Source of the DNA: Streptomyces sp. ICC1
GTDB taxonomy: Bacteria > Actinomycetota > Actinomycetes > Streptomycetales > Streptomycetaceae
Direction: 5' to 3'
Assembly (NCBI RefSeq): GCF_003287935.1
Contig: NZ_CP030287.1
Coordinates: 3,438,267 to 3,502,266, forward strand
Length of the DNA stretch: 64,000 nucleotides
Below the pieces are notes generated by a model. That model saw only the letters and a list, made by a program, of their open reading frames with translations. It was not told the origin of the DNA and ran no database searches. Of this stretch, positions 7,572 to 16,202 are shown in pieces. The position numbers and the translations under genes are program-made. Numbering within the stretch: position 1 is the first letter of the stretch; each line of letters begins with the position of its first letter.

Positions 7572-8813
7572 TCAGCCCTCGGCGCGCGAGAGGAGGACGA
7601 CGGCGACGTCGTCCGTCAGCTCACCGCCGTTGAGGCGGCGCGCCTCGGTGACGGAGGCCTCCAGCAGGCCTTCGCCGCTCAGCCCGTCGTCCAGGTGGCG
7701 GTTGATCATCTCGACCATGCCGTCCTGCCCGAGGCGTTCCCGGCCGGGGCCGATCCGGCCCTCGATCAGGCCGTCGGTGTAGAGCATCAGGCTCCAGGTG
7801 CCGCCCAGCTCGACCTGGCGGCGGGGCCAGCGGGCCCGGGGCAGCAGGCCGAGCGCCGGGCCGCTGTTCTCGTACGGGAGCAGCCGGGCGGGGCGGCCCG
7901 GCCTGGATATCAGCGGCGCCGGATGGCCCGCGAGGCACAGGCCCGCGCGGCGGCCGTCCGGGGCGATGTCCACCGTGCACAGCGTCGCGAAGATCTCCTC
8001 GCAGGGCCGCTCGACCTCCAGGACCTGCTGCAGGGTGGCGAGCAGGTCGTCTCCGCACAGGCCGGCCAGGGTCAGCGCCCGCCAGGCGATGCGCAGCTCG
8101 ACGCCGAGGGCCGCTTCGTCCGGGCCGTGGCCGCAGACGTCGCCGATCATGGCGTGGACGGTGCCGTCGGGGGTGCGGACGGTGTCGTAGAAGTCCCCGC
8201 CGAGCAGCGCCCGGCTGCGGCCGGGGCGGTAGCGGGCGGCGAAGCGGAGGTCGGAGCCCTCCAGGAGCGGGTGCGGCAGCAGGCCGCGCTCCAGGCGGGC
8301 GTTCTCCTGGGCGCGCAGTTTCGATTCTGCGAGCTTGTACTGGGCGATGTCGGCCCGTTTGCGCTCCACCGCGTAGCGGATGGCGCGGCTCAGGAGCCGC
8401 CCGTCGAGCTCGTCGCGGAAGAGGAAGTCCTGCGCCCCCACCTGTACGGCCTCGGCGGCGCGCTCCGCGTCCCCCTCGGAGGTGAGGACGAGGACGGCGT
8501 GGCGGGGGGCGATGCGCAGCACCTCGCGCAGGGCGCCGAGCGGGTCGGCGCCGTCGGCCGGGCCCGGCGGGCCGTGCGGCAGCGCGAGGTCGAGCAGCAC
8601 GCAGTGCACGTCCGGGGTGAGCAGGCGGGCGGCCTCGGTGAGGTTGCGGGCGCTGCGCAGCCGGATGCGGTGGCCGTCGGCGTCGAGGATCTCGGGGACG
8701 GTGAGTCCGCCGGCGGGGTCGTCCTCGATCACCAGCAGGTTGAGCGACGACTGGCCGCCCGGACCGCTCTCGGTGGCCGGGATGTCCCTCTGCCGCGGTA
8801 CGGGTACGGGCAT
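7572..8813 (-). CDS. Response regulator-PP2C (RsbU/SpoIIE-type) phosphatase
   Basis: A 413-residue fusion. Residues about 25-150 form a receiver domain with the acidic IEDD pocket and phospho-acceptor Asp in CVLLDLALPHG. The conserved Lys of the receiver is replaced by Arg in DFLFRDEL. After a short coiled linker (AQYKLAESKLRAQENARLE) comes a PP2C/SpoIIE domain with metal-binding GGDFYD, MIGDVCGHG and LYTDGLIEGR, ending in LTDDVAVVLLSR. Such proteins dephosphorylate anti-anti-sigma factors in partner-switching cascades, and Streptomyces has dozens. No anti-sigma or sensor kinase gene is adjacent, so the partners are unknown. ATG 8813 has GGAAGG and GGAG upstream. The C-terminus is intact. Confidence 0.88.
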   Translation of the reverse strand: MPVPVPRQRDIPATESGPGGQSSLNLLVIEDDPAGGLTVPEILDADGHRIRLRSARNLTEAARLLTPDVHCVLLDLALPHGPPGPADGADPLGALREVLRIAPRHAVLVLTSEGDAERAAEAVQVGAQDFLFRDELDGRLLSRAIRYAVERKRADIAQYKLAESKLRAQENARLERGLLPHPLLEGSDLRFAARYRPGRSRALLGGDFYDTVRTPDGTVHAMIGDVCGHGPDEAALGVELRIAWRALTLAGLCGDDLLATLQQVLEVERPCEEIFATLCTVDIAPDGRRAGLCLAGHPAPLISRPGRPARLLPYENSGPALGLLPRARWPRRQVELGGTWSLMLYTDGLIEGRIGPGRERLGQDGMVEMINRHLDDGLSGEGLLEASVTEARRLNGGELTDDVAVVLLSRAEG

Positions 8814-9128
8814 CGTCTCCGGTTCCTTCCCGCCCCCTCGGGGGGTCGCTCGTCCGGCGACCCTAGCGGGCGGGGTGGGGAGAGCGGAATGCCGGGCCTG
8901 GCAGGGGGCTCCGTCATATGCCGTTATCGCGGGGGAAAGTCAGTGTCACCGAATGACCAACGTCACGGCGTCGCGGTGTCGTGTCCCGCCCACCGAGACG
9001 TCCCGGGTCGGACGGGACGGCCGGGTCGGACGGGACGGCCGGGGCGGGAGCGCGGCCGGGTCTGCCCCCGTCCGGCCCACGCGTCCGGCCCACACGTCCG
9101 GCCCACACGTCCGGCCTACGCGTCCGGC
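8814..9128. other. Intergenic region with GC-rich tandem repeats
   Basis: No credible gene. It holds the 5' region of the PP2C gene, two 18-bp copies beginning CCGGGTCGGACGGG (about 9005-9040), and most of the 13-bp tandem array that continues into the NlpC/P60 stop region. ORFs here translate only repeats. Confidence 0.6.
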
Positions 9129-9133
9129 CTACG
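9069..9133. repeat. 13-bp tandem repeat array, five units
   Basis: Five consecutive 13-bp units of the form CGTCCGGCCYACR start at 9069, 9082, 9095, 9108 and 9121, with a partial sixth at 9134. The last unit and a half encode the C-terminal residues of the NlpC/P60 protein, so the array appears to have grown from the gene's 3' end. Confidence 0.8.
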
Positions 9134-10178
9134 CGTCCGGCCGGACGACCGCCTTGATCGGCATCGAGCCCGCGCCCGCCATCGTGACGTTGCGCCCGGG
9201 GCGGGGCGCGTGGATGATCGCGCCGTCGCCCACATATATCCCGACGTGGCTCGCGTCGTCGAAGTAGATGATCAGATCACCCGGCCGCATGTCCTTGACC
9301 GCGACCTTCGTCAGCCGCAACTGCTCCTGCGAGGTGCGCGGGATCCCCCTGCCCGCCGACAGCCAGGCCTGCGAGGTCAGCCCGGAGCAGTCGTACGAGC
9401 CCGGGCCCTCCGCGCCCCACACATACGGCTTGCCGAGCTGCGCGGCGGCGTACTGCACGGCCCGCTTGCCCGCCTCGGTGGCCGCCGAACCCGTGGACTC
9501 CTTCAGCGCCCCCGACGACAGCCAGGTCGTCTGCGCCTTGTACTGCGCTTCCTGCTCCAGCTGCAGCAGCCGGGCCTTCTGCTCGGCCTCCAGCTTGCTC
9601 TCGAGCTCCTCCGCCGCCTTGATCTTCTCCTCGATCTGCTTCTTCGAGGCCTCCTGCTTGAGCCGGTTGGCCTCCAGCGTGTCCCAGTGCGCGCTCGCGT
9701 CCTTCGCGTACTGCTGCAAGTCGCTCTGGGTCCGGTTCAGTTCGGAGAGCAGGTCCGAGGTCGCCTTCTCGCCCTGGCGCAGCCGGTCCGCGCCGTCCAG
9801 GAACTGCACCGGGTCGTTGCTCAGGGCCAGCTGCGCGCCCGGCGGCAGCCCGCCCGAGCGGTACTGGGCGCGGGCGGCCGCGCCCGCGCGGCTCTTCAGC
9901 CCGGTGATGCGCGCCTGGCCGGCGACGACCAGCTTGGCGATCTCGACGATCTTGTCGGATTGGGTCTTGGTCTCCCCCTCCGCGAGGTTGAAGGCGTCCG
10001 TCGCGGCGCCGGCCTCGCGGTAGAGGTCCTCTATGTCTTTGCGGACCTGGTCGAGGGACTTGCCCTGCTGGGGGTCCGGTGCCGCGAACGCCGTGCCCGA
10101 CAGCAGGCCGGGCGCGCTCAGCAGCGCGGTCGCGCAGAGCAGTGTGAGGGCGAGCGATCCCCGTCGTCGTTTCCTCAT
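9129..10178 (-). CDS. Secreted NlpC/P60 peptidoglycan endopeptidase with coiled coil (RipA-like)
   Basis: A 349-residue exported cell-wall hydrolase. A basic n-region (MRKRRRGSLALTL) and hydrophobic core end near AFAAPD, a likely signal-peptidase I site at about residue 35. Residues about 40-215 form a long coiled coil. The NlpC/P60 domain (about 225-345) shows the catalytic Cys in SYDCSGLTSQAW and the catalytic His in DASHVGIYVGDG. Members cut the D-Glu-mDAP bond, and the coiled coil often acts as an autoinhibitory or FtsEX-interacting module. ATG 10178 has GGGGGGA close upstream; GTG 10193 is an alternative adding five residues. The stop lies inside the tandem array. Confidence 0.9.
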   Translation of the reverse strand: MRKRRRGSLALTLLCATALLSAPGLLSGTAFAAPDPQQGKSLDQVRKDIEDLYREAGAATDAFNLAEGETKTQSDKIVEIAKLVVAGQARITGLKSRAGAAARAQYRSGGLPPGAQLALSNDPVQFLDGADRLRQGEKATSDLLSELNRTQSDLQQYAKDASAHWDTLEANRLKQEASKKQIEEKIKAAEELESKLEAEQKARLLQLEQEAQYKAQTTWLSSGALKESTGSAATEAGKRAVQYAAAQLGKPYVWGAEGPGSYDCSGLTSQAWLSAGRGIPRTSQEQLRLTKVAVKDMRPGDLIIYFDDASHVGIYVGDGAIIHAPRPGRNVTMAGAGSMPIKAVVRPDA

Positions 10179-10346
10179 GGTCCCCCCAGACACAGGATTG
10201 ACTAATCGTCAGTAACTTGTCGTTGCCTTCGGGATGGTGCCATGAGTCGGTGAATTCCAACACCCTTGTGGATATCCACCCGATGCGTCCCGGTCGTCCC
10301 CCGCCACCCCTACCGACCCAAGGGTCACCCCCCTACGGCACCAACA

Positions 10347-11156
10347 TCACCCCGAAGGCCTCAACGCTTCCCACCGCACCGTCAGTTCCCCCTGACGCCA
10401 CCGCACCGGCCCGTCCGCCAGCGGCCAGTCCGCGGCCAGCGCCCGCGCCGTGCGGATCCAGCGCTGGCGCGCCCCGTACGAGGCGTAGGGGGCGGCCGCC
10501 GCCCACGCCCGGTCGAAATCGCGCAGGAACGCGTGCACCGGCTCACCCGGCACATTGCGGTGGATCAGCGCCTTCGGCAGCCTCTCCGCCAGGTCCGAGG
10601 GGCGCTCCAGGGAGCCCAGCCGGGTCGCGAAGGTCACCGTGCGCGCCCCCTCCGGCCCCAACGCGACCCACACGTGCCGCCGCCCGATCTCGTCGCAGGT
10701 CCCCTCCACCAGCAGACCGTCCGGGGCCAGTCGCGAGCGCAGCCGCTCCCACACTGCCTCGACCTGGTCCTCGTCGTACTGGCGCAGCACGTTCGCCGCG
10801 CGGATCAGCGCCGGCCGGACCCCGCCCTCCAGCGGCACCTCGAACCCGCCGTGCCGAAAGCTCAGCCCCTCGCGCTCGTACGGCTTCGCGCCCGCGACCC
10901 GCGCCGGTTCGATCTCGATGCCGACCACCCGCACCCGCGGAGCCGCCTCCCGCAGCCGCGCGAGCAGTTCCACCGCCGTCCAGGGCGCGGCCCCGTAGCC
11001 CAGGTCCACCGCGACCGGATCGTCCGCGCGCCGCAGCGCCGCCCCGTGCGTCGCCGCGATCCAGCGGTCCATGCGGCGCAGACGGTTCGGGTTCGTGGTC
11101 CCGCGCGTCACCGTGCCGACGGGGCGACGAGGGGGAGGGGTGGAGCGGGAAGCCAT
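10347..11156 (-). CDS. Class I SAM-dependent methyltransferase, function unknown
   Basis: A 269-residue protein with a Rossmann methyltransferase core. [18 protein letters not shown] is the SAM-binding motif I in an unusual GYGAAP form, GIEIEPARV follows strand 2, and [15 protein letters not shown] lies near motif IV-V. The C-terminal third ([27 protein letters not shown]) is typical of an actinobacterial family found next to mshA. Substrate unknown. ATG 11156 was chosen because a TACTCT box sits 6 nt upstream. It is divergent from mshA across 165 bp. Confidence 0.75.
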   Translation of the reverse strand: MASRSTPPPRRPVGTVTRGTTNPNRLRRMDRWIAATHGAALRRADDPVAVDLGYGAAPWTAVELLARLREAAPRVRVVGIEIEPARVAGAKPYEREGLSFRHGGFEVPLEGGVRPALIRAANVLRQYDEDQVEAVWERLRSRLAPDGLLVEGTCDEIGRRHVWVALGPEGARTVTFATRLGSLERPSDLAERLPKALIHRNVPGEPVHAFLRDFDRAWAAAAPYASYGARQRWIRTARALAADWPLADGPVRWRQGELTVRWEALRPSG

Positions 11157-11162
11157 GTGCAG

Positions 11163-11168
11163 AGAGTA
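11163..11168 (-). promoter_or_regulatory. Leaderless-type -10 box of the methyltransferase gene
   Basis: TACTCT on the minus strand, 6 nt before ATG 11156, with no ribosome site between. Confidence 0.45.
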
Positions 11169-11321
11169 AGCGGAGCGCTCCCGCGCGATAAAAATCCGGC
11201 AAACGGCCAAGGAATCCCGCCGCCCCCGGAATGCGGGGCACGGCCATCCGGGTTGCACTCCTCAGTAGGGCGCCGACCGCGCTCCCCGCGTCATGCCGTC
11301 CGAGCGAGAGGAACTGCTCCC

Positions 11322-12698
11322 TTGAGCCAGTACGTGTCCCGCCTCGGCGGCCGGATCGCCGCGGCCCGGTCCGCCACCCGCCACGAGCCGCCCCGCCTGC
11401 GGCTGCCCGCCGGCGTCGGCGGACACCGCAAGCCGCGCCGCGTCGCCATGCTCAGCGTGCACACCTCACCGCTGCACCAGCCCGGCACCGGCGACGCCGG
11501 CGGCATGAACGTGTACATCGTCGAGCTGGCCAAGCGCCTCGCCGCGATCAACATCGAGGTCGAGATCTTCACCCGGGCCACCACCGGGGGCCTGGCACCC
11601 GTCGTCGAGCTCGCGCCCGGAGTCCTCGTACGGCACGTGGACGCGGGCCCGTACGAGGGCCTGGCCAAGGAGGAGCTGCCCGCCCAGCTCTGCGCCTTCA
11701 CCCACGGCGTGATGCAGGCCTGGGCCGGCCACCGCCCCGGCTACTACGACCTCGTCCACTCCCACTACTGGCTCTCCGGCCACGTCGGCTGGCTCGCGGC
11801 CGAGCGCTGGGGCGTCCCCCTCGTGCACGCCATGCACACCATGGCCAAGGTCAAGAACGCCGCGCTCGCCGAGGGCGACACCCCCGAGCCCGCCGCCCGC
11901 GTCATCGGCGAGACGCAGATCGTCAACGCCGCCGACCGCCTCATCGCGAACACCGCCGAGGAGGCCGACGAGCTCGTCCGGCACTACGAGGCCGACCCGG
12001 GCAAGGTGGCCGTCGTCCACCCCGGAGTGAACCTCGAACGCTTCACCGTCGCCGACGGCCGGGCCGCCGCCCGCGCCCGCCTCGGTCTCCCGCAGGACGC
12101 CGTCATCCCGCTCTTCGCGGGCCGCATCCAGCCCCTCAAGGCCCCCGACATCCTGCTGCGGGCCGTCGCGGAGCTCGTGGACCGGGATCCGGCGCTGCGC
12201 ACCCGGCTGTTCGTGCCCGTCGTCGGCGGGCCGAGCGGCAGCGGGCTCGCCAAGCCGGAGGGGCTGCAGAAGCTCGCCGCGAAGCTCGGCATCGCGGACC
12301 TCGTCCACTTCCACCCGCCGGTGGCGCAGGACGCGCTCGCGGACTGGTTCCGGGCGGCGTCCGTCCTGGTCATGCCCTCCTACAGCGAGTCCTTCGGGCT
12401 GGTCGCCATAGAGGCCCAGGCCACCGGAACGCCCGTACTGGCGGCCGCCGTCGGCGGGCTGCCCGTCGCCGTCGACGACGGGGTGACGGGGATCCTCGTA
12501 CCCGGACACGATCCGGTGGACTACGCCCGCGAGCTACGGCGCTTCGTGGACGAGCCCGCCCTCGCGGACGTGATGGGCGCGGCGGCGGCGCGGCACGCGC
12601 AGTTCTTCGGCTGGGACACCGCCGCGAGCGGCACGGCCGACGTGTACACCGCGGCGATGCATGATCACCGCCGTCACGTACGCTCCCACCATGGCTGA
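11322..12698 (+). CDS. mshA: D-inositol-3-phosphate glycosyltransferase MshA
   Basis: A GT4-family glycosyltransferase of 458 residues that transfers GlcNAc from UDP-GlcNAc to 1L-myo-inositol-1-phosphate, the first committed step of mycothiol biosynthesis. The N-terminal Rossmann lobe contains [20 protein letters not shown] and [13 protein letters not shown]. The C-terminal lobe has [18 protein letters not shown] and the donor-binding [18 protein letters not shown] chose TTG 11322 because its product begins [10 protein letters not shown] as in other Streptomyces MshA; GTG 11334 is an alternative. An 11-codon ATG-started mini-ORF (11293-11325) ends with its TGA overlapping the TTG. A ybjN-like gene overlaps the 3' end by 8 bp. 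Confidence 0.93.
   Translation: MSQYVSRLGGRIAAARSATRHEPPRLRLPAGVGGHRKPRRVAMLSVHTSPLHQPGTGDAGGMNVYIVELAKRLAAINIEVEIFTRATTGGLAPVVELAPGVLVRHVDAGPYEGLAKEELPAQLCAFTHGVMQAWAGHRPGYYDLVHSHYWLSGHVGWLAAERWGVPLVHAMHTMAKVKNAALAEGDTPEPAARVIGETQIVNAADRLIANTAEEADELVRHYEADPGKVAVVHPGVNLERFTVADGRAAARARLGLPQDAVIPLFAGRIQPLKAPDILLRAVAELVDRDPALRTRLFVPVVGGPSGSGLAKPEGLQKLAAKLGIADLVHFHPPVAQDALADWFRAASVLVMPSYSESFGLVAIEAQATGTPVLAAAVGGLPVAVDDGVTGILVPGHDPVDYARELRRFVDEPALADVMGAAAARHAQFFGWDTAASGTADVYTAAMHDHRRHVRSHHG
12679..12684 (+). promoter_or_regulatory. Leaderless-type -10 box inside the mshA 3' end
   Basis: TACGCT, 6 nt before ATG 12691, lying within the last codons of mshA. It would give the YbjN-type gene its own leaderless transcript. 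Confidence 0.4.
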
Positions 12699-13185
12699 CG
12701 CTGACACCGCCGGGATCATCGAAGCGACCCTGACCGGCTCGGAGCTGAGCTGGGAGAGCCCCTCACCGGGCACGTACGTCGTCCAGCTCCCCGGCACCCG
12801 CAAGCTGAGCACCACCTGCTCGCTCAAGGTCGGCAAGCACTCGCTGTCGGTCAACGCCTTCGTGATCCGCCACCCCGACGAGAACGAGGCGGGCGTCCAC
12901 CGCTGGCTGCTGGAGCGCAACCTCAAGCTCTACGGCATGGGCTACGCGGTGGACGCGCTCGGAGACGTCTACCTGACGGCCCGCCTCCCCCTGTCCGTGA
13001 TCACCCCGGACGACCTCGACCGCCTGCTCGGCACGGTCCTGGAGGCGGCGGACGGGGCCTTCAACACCCTGCTGGAGCTGGGCTTCGCCGGCGCGATCCG
13101 GCGGGAGTACGAGTGGCGCGTCTCGCGCGGCGAGTCCACCCGCAACCTCGACGCCTTCAAGAACCTCACACAGCCGTCGGCCTGA
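12691..13185 (+). CDS. YbjN domain-containing protein
   Basis: A 164-residue soluble protein of the YbjN (type III secretion chaperone-like) fold. The pattern [58 protein letters not shown] shows the alternating strands and helix typical of the family, followed by the [24 protein letters not shown] helices. Molecular function is unknown. The position between mshA and gpmA is conserved in streptomycetes as far as I recall. The start ATG 12691 lies inside mshA and the stop lies 20 bp inside the convergent MFS gene, so both ends overlap neighbours. Confidence 0.8.
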   Translation: MADADTAGIIEATLTGSELSWESPSPGTYVVQLPGTRKLSTTCSLKVGKHSLSVNAFVIRHPDENEAGVHRWLLERNLKLYGMGYAVDALGDVYLTARLPLSVITPDDLDRLLGTVLEAADGAFNTLLELGFAGAIRREYEWRVSRGESTRNLDAFKNLTQPSA

Positions 13186-14497
13186 CCCGGTCCGGCCCGG
13201 CGGGGTCCGGCTCCGCCGAGGCCGACTCCGCGGCAGCCGGCTCCGCCGTGGCGGCGGGCCCGGGGGAGCCGCCCGGCCCCGCTCCCGCCGCGCCCTCCGC
13301 AAGCCCCCGCATCAGCAGCCAGTACCCCAGCGCGGCCACCATCCCCAGCACCGCCGTCGAGCCCCACAGCCACCCCGCGCCGAAGTGCTCGATCGCGAAG
13401 CCCGCCATCAGCGGCGCCACCAGCGAGGCCACCGCCCAGGACATCGTGTACATGCCCTGGTAGCGGCCGCGCCCGTGCAGCGGGGAGAGCCGCGCCACCA
13501 GGCCCATCTGGGTCGGAGAGTTGACGATCTCGGCCAGCGTCCACACGCAGACGGTCAGCGCCAGGCTCCACACCGAGCCGCCGAAGGCCGTCAGCCCGAA
13601 GCCGTACCCGGCCAGCAGCGCCGAGACCACCAGCAGCTTCTGCGGGTCGCGGTGCTCGATGAACCGGGTGACCGGGATCTGCAGCAGCACGATCAGCACG
13701 CCGTTGACCCCGATGACCAGCCCGTAGTCGGCCGTCGAGAACCCGGCCGCGCCCATCGCGAGCGGCAGCCCGAACGAACCCTGCATGAAGATCAGCGAGA
13801 TCAGGAACGACAGCCCGACGACCCCCATGAAGCGCCCGTCCCGCAGCACCGTCCCCAGGCCGATCTCCGGCTCGGCGGCCGCCTTCTCCGCCGCCGTCCG
13901 CACCGGCCGCGACTCCGGCAGCTTGATGAACACGAGCACCGCGCAGGCCAGCGTCAGGACCGCCTCGCCGATGAACCCGGCCAGGTAGCTGTGCTCGGCG
14001 ACGAAGCCCGCCACGGTCGAGCTGACGGCGAAACCGAGGTTGATGGCCCAGTAGTTCAGCGCGAAGGCCCGTACCCGGTCCTCGGGGCGGACGATGTCCG
14101 CCATCATCGCCTGCACCGCCGGACGCGAGGCGTTCGAGGTCATGCCGACCAGCAGCGCCACGGCGGCGATCGCCGCCGGGTGCTCCATGAAACCGAGCAG
14201 CGCCACCGAGAACGCGGTCGAGGCCTGCGCCGCGACCAGCGTGGGCCGCCGGCCCAGCCGGTCCGTCAGCACGCCGGCGACGAGCGACGACACCACACCG
14301 CCGAGCCCGTGCAGGGCCACCACAAGTCCCACGAAGGAGGCCGAATAGCCCCGCTCCAACGTCAGGTACAACGTCATGAATGTGGCGACGAAGGCCCCGA
14401 GCCGGTTGACCAGCGTGCTCGTCCAGAGCCACCAGAACTCGCGCGGCAACCCCGACACGCTCTCGCGAGCGGCCCGTCTCAAACTGGCAGCGGACAT
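13166..14497 (-). CDS. Major facilitator superfamily transporter
   Basis: A 443-residue drug:proton-antiporter-like MFS protein with about twelve hydrophobic segments. The loop 2-3 signature appears as GVLTDRLGRRPTLV (near residue 75), a good match to the GxLaDrxGrrxxl motif. The C-terminus is a long Ala/Pro/Glu-rich cytosolic tail. GGGGGG lies 7 nt before ATG 14497. Substrate unknown. It is divergent from gpmA; a perfect 21-bp palindrome in the shared 162-bp control region may bind a regulator. Its last codons overlap the convergent YbjN gene by 20 bp. Confidence 0.87.
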   Translation of the reverse strand: MSAASLRRAARESVSGLPREFWWLWTSTLVNRLGAFVATFMTLYLTLERGYSASFVGLVVALHGLGGVVSSLVAGVLTDRLGRRPTLVAAQASTAFSVALLGFMEHPAAIAAVALLVGMTSNASRPAVQAMMADIVRPEDRVRAFALNYWAINLGFAVSSTVAGFVAEHSYLAGFIGEAVLTLACAVLVFIKLPESRPVRTAAEKAAAEPEIGLGTVLRDGRFMGVVGLSFLISLIFMQGSFGLPLAMGAAGFSTADYGLVIGVNGVLIVLLQIPVTRFIEHRDPQKLLVVSALLAGYGFGLTAFGGSVWSLALTVCVWTLAEIVNSPTQMGLVARLSPLHGRGRYQGMYTMSWAVASLVAPLMAGFAIEHFGAGWLWGSTAVLGMVAALGYWLLMRGLAEGAAGAGPGGSPGPAATAEPAAAESASAEPDPAGPDRVRPTAV

Positions 14498-14572
14498 ACG
14501 GAATCCCCCCGGCGGCGTAAGTGTCCCTGGAACAGTTCGCACCCTACGGATGGGCGGTCCGCGGAGCCACTC

Positions 14573-14593
14573 GATTGACGGCCGCCGTCAATC
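14573..14593. promoter_or_regulatory. Perfect 21-bp palindrome between the MFS gene and gpmA
   Basis: GATTGACGGC and GCCGTCAATC flank a single C. The site is 75 bp from the MFS start and 66 bp from gpmA and contains TTGACG on both strands, a possible -35 in each direction. A dimeric repressor site is the natural inference; the binder is not encoded next to it. Confidence 0.6.
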
Positions 14594-14646
14594 CGGGCCC
14601 CTCCACACGCCGTACACACCGCGCGCGGGCGGCCGGGCGCGTCCAT

Positions 14647-14652
14647 TAGGCT
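14647..14652 (+). promoter_or_regulatory. Leaderless-type -10 box of gpmA
   Basis: TAGGCT, 7 nt before ATG 14660, with no Shine-Dalgarno between. Confidence 0.5.
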
Positions 14653-14659
14653 CGTACGC

Positions 14660-15421
14660 ATGGCCGACGCACCGTACAAGCTGATCCTCCTCCGCCACGG
14701 CGAGAGCGAATGGAACGCGAAGAACCTGTTCACCGGCTGGGTGGACGTCAATCTCAACGAGAAGGGCGAGAAGGAGGCAGTCCGCGGTGGCGAACTCCTG
14801 AAGGACGCCGACCTTCTCCCCGACGTGGTTCACACGTCCCTCCAGAAGCGTGCGATCCGCACCGCGCAGATGGCGCTCGAGGCAGCCGACCGCCACTGGA
14901 TCCCGGTCCACCGCTCCTGGCGCCTGAACGAGCGCCACTACGGCGCCCTCCAGGGCAAGGACAAGGCCCAGACCCTCGCCGAGTTCGGCGAGGAGCAGTT
15001 CATGCTGTGGCGCCGCTCGTACGACACCCCGCCGCCGGCGCTCGAGGACGGCACGGAGTTCTCGCAGTCCGAGGACCCGCGCTACGCCTCCATCCCGCCG
15101 GAGCTGCGGCCGCGCACCGAGTGCCTCAAGGACGTCGTCGTCCGCATGCTCCCGTACTGGTACGACTCGATCGTCCCGGACCTGCTGGACGGCCGCACCG
15201 TCCTGGTCGCCGCGCACGGCAACTCCCTGCGCGCGCTGGTCAAGCACCTCGACGGGGTCTCCGACGCCGACATCGCGGGCCTGAACATCCCGACCGGCAT
15301 CCCGCTCTCCTACGAGCTGGACGCCGACTTCAAGCCCCTCAACCCGGGCGGCACCTACCTCGACCCGGACGCCGCGGCGGCGGCCATCGAGGCCGTCAAG
15401 AACCAGGGCAAGAAGAAGTAG
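14660..15421 (+). CDS. gpmA: 2,3-bisphosphoglycerate-dependent phosphoglycerate mutase
   Basis: A 253-residue cofactor-dependent phosphoglycerate mutase interconverting 3- and 2-phosphoglycerate in glycolysis. The phosphohistidine motif [20 protein letters not shown] (residues 8-27) is complete. The second catalytic His lies in [14 protein letters not shown], and [12 protein letters not shown] carries the acid residue and substrate-binding Arg/Lys. Length and the [12 protein letters not shown] tail are as in other Streptomyces. A perfect intrinsic terminator follows 14 bp after the stop. Confidence 0.96.
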   Translation: MADAPYKLILLRHGESEWNAKNLFTGWVDVNLNEKGEKEAVRGGELLKDADLLPDVVHTSLQKRAIRTAQMALEAADRHWIPVHRSWRLNERHYGALQGKDKAQTLAEFGEEQFMLWRRSYDTPPPALEDGTEFSQSEDPRYASIPPELRPRTECLKDVVVRMLPYWYDSIVPDLLDGRTVLVAAHGNSLRALVKHLDGVSDADIAGLNIPTGIPLSYELDADFKPLNPGGTYLDPDAAAAAIEAVKNQGKKK

Positions 15422-15434
15422 CTATAGCGATAAG

Positions 15435-15471
15435 CCCCTGACCTGCGCACACGGCGCAGGTCAGGGGTTTT
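15435..15471 (+). terminator. Intrinsic terminator of gpmA
   Basis: A perfect 14-bp stem, CCCCTGACCTGCGC with GCGCAGGTCAGGGG, a 5-nt loop, then TTTT. It overlaps the stop codon region of the convergent small gene and may serve both strands. Confidence 0.85.
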
Positions 15472-15799
15472 CGTCTACCCCGGGCCCGCTGCGGGCCGGG
15501 GGAGGGTGACGTGAGAGACGAGAACGGCCGTTGGAACAGCGTTCGGCGATCTTGCGGGCCGTCTCCGCGCGCCGTTCGGCCGCGTTGGTGCCGTCGATCT
15601 GGCCGGCGAAGGCCCGGTACGCCGCAGCCACCAGCGCGTCCGGCGGGTCCGGGTGGGCGCGGCTGACCGCCCACAGGGCCTTCTCGGTCTGCGAGTCGAG
15701 GCCCGTCTCGGTGCGGACGCCCCGCCCGGACAGGACCTGCGTCAGGACGCTGTCGAAGTTGCGCCGCAACTGCTCTTTGCCGGGGCGGCCGTGGCGCAC
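15461..15799 (-). CDS. Conserved hypothetical protein
   Basis: A 112-residue soluble, basic protein that I do not recognise. The core (LRRNFDSVLTQVLSGRGVRTETGLDSQTEKALWAVSRAHPDPPDALVAAAYRAFAG) is helical with good Streptomyces codon bias. A strong AGGAGGAAGG lies 8 nt before GTG 15799, which makes it a real gene rather than a chance ORF. The stop codon is inside the gpmA terminator stem. The last 20 residues, rich in Pro/Ser/Arg, are probably disordered. No operon partner is clear; the Cys-rich gene upstream on the same strand has its own hairpin between. Confidence 0.65.
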   Translation of the reverse strand: MRHGRPGKEQLRRNFDSVLTQVLSGRGVRTETGLDSQTEKALWAVSRAHPDPPDALVAAAYRAFAGQIDGTNAAERRAETARKIAERCSNGRSRLSRHPPPARSGPGVDENP

Positions 15800-15842
15800 G
15801 GCTGCTTCCTTCCTCCTGGCCCGGTCCGGCCGGGAACGGTGC

Positions 15843-15882
15843 GAAGGGCCCCGGCCGACACGGAGGTCGGGCAGGGCCCTTC
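15843..15882 (-). terminator. Hairpin downstream of the Cys-rich mini-gene
   Basis: GAAGGGCCC and GGGCCCTTC arms enclose a 22-nt GC-rich loop that can pair further. It starts 27 bp after the Cys-rich gene's stop, without a T run, as is common for Streptomyces terminators. Confidence 0.5.
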
Positions 15883-15908
15883 GGGCGGGTCGAGCAGGGC
15901 GGCGGCGG

Positions 15909-16055
15909 TCAGCCGCCGCACTGGCAGGGGGCGCCGGACTGGCAGCCGCAGCCGCAGCCCGAGCCGCAGCCGCAGGCCGCGAGCAGCGGCAGGCGGAGCG
16001 CCTCCGGGGGCTGCGCTTCGTGCTCAGGAGTGATGGGGACGGGGGAATCGGGCAT
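15909..16055 (-). CDS. Cys-rich 48-residue protein, possible metal-binding peptide
   Basis: A very small gene with GAGGAG 5 nt before ATG 16055, an unusually good ribosome site. The N-terminal half (MPDSPVPITPEHEAQPPEAL) is acidic and Pro-rich. The C-terminal half holds seven Cys in 20 residues in CxC and CxxxC-like spacing (ACGCGSGCGCGCQSGAPC, then QCGG). This density resembles metallothioneins or Fe-S/Cu-binding peptides, but no known family motif is matched. No signal peptide or membrane helix is present. It lies between phoU and a hypothetical gene. It could alternatively be a secreted or modified peptide precursor, though no modifying enzyme is adjacent. Confidence 0.7.
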   Translation of the reverse strand: MPDSPVPITPEHEAQPPEALRLPLLAACGCGSGCGCGCQSGAPCQCGG

Positions 16056-16202
16056 GGATCCTCCTCGTAGGCGGTGTGCCTTCGCCCTCATTCATGCCCA
16101 GCCGAACCGGCGCGTCAACGGCGCATTGGGGGCTCGTTGCCGCCCTCGCCGATCGGACGCCCGGCCGCGCCGGCCCGGACGCGCCGACTCAGACGCGCCG
16201 AC

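Noticed and set aside
8380..9267. Large plus-strand ORFs opposite the PP2C phosphatase
   Set aside because: Arg/Ser/Pro-rich shadow translations without ribosome sites.
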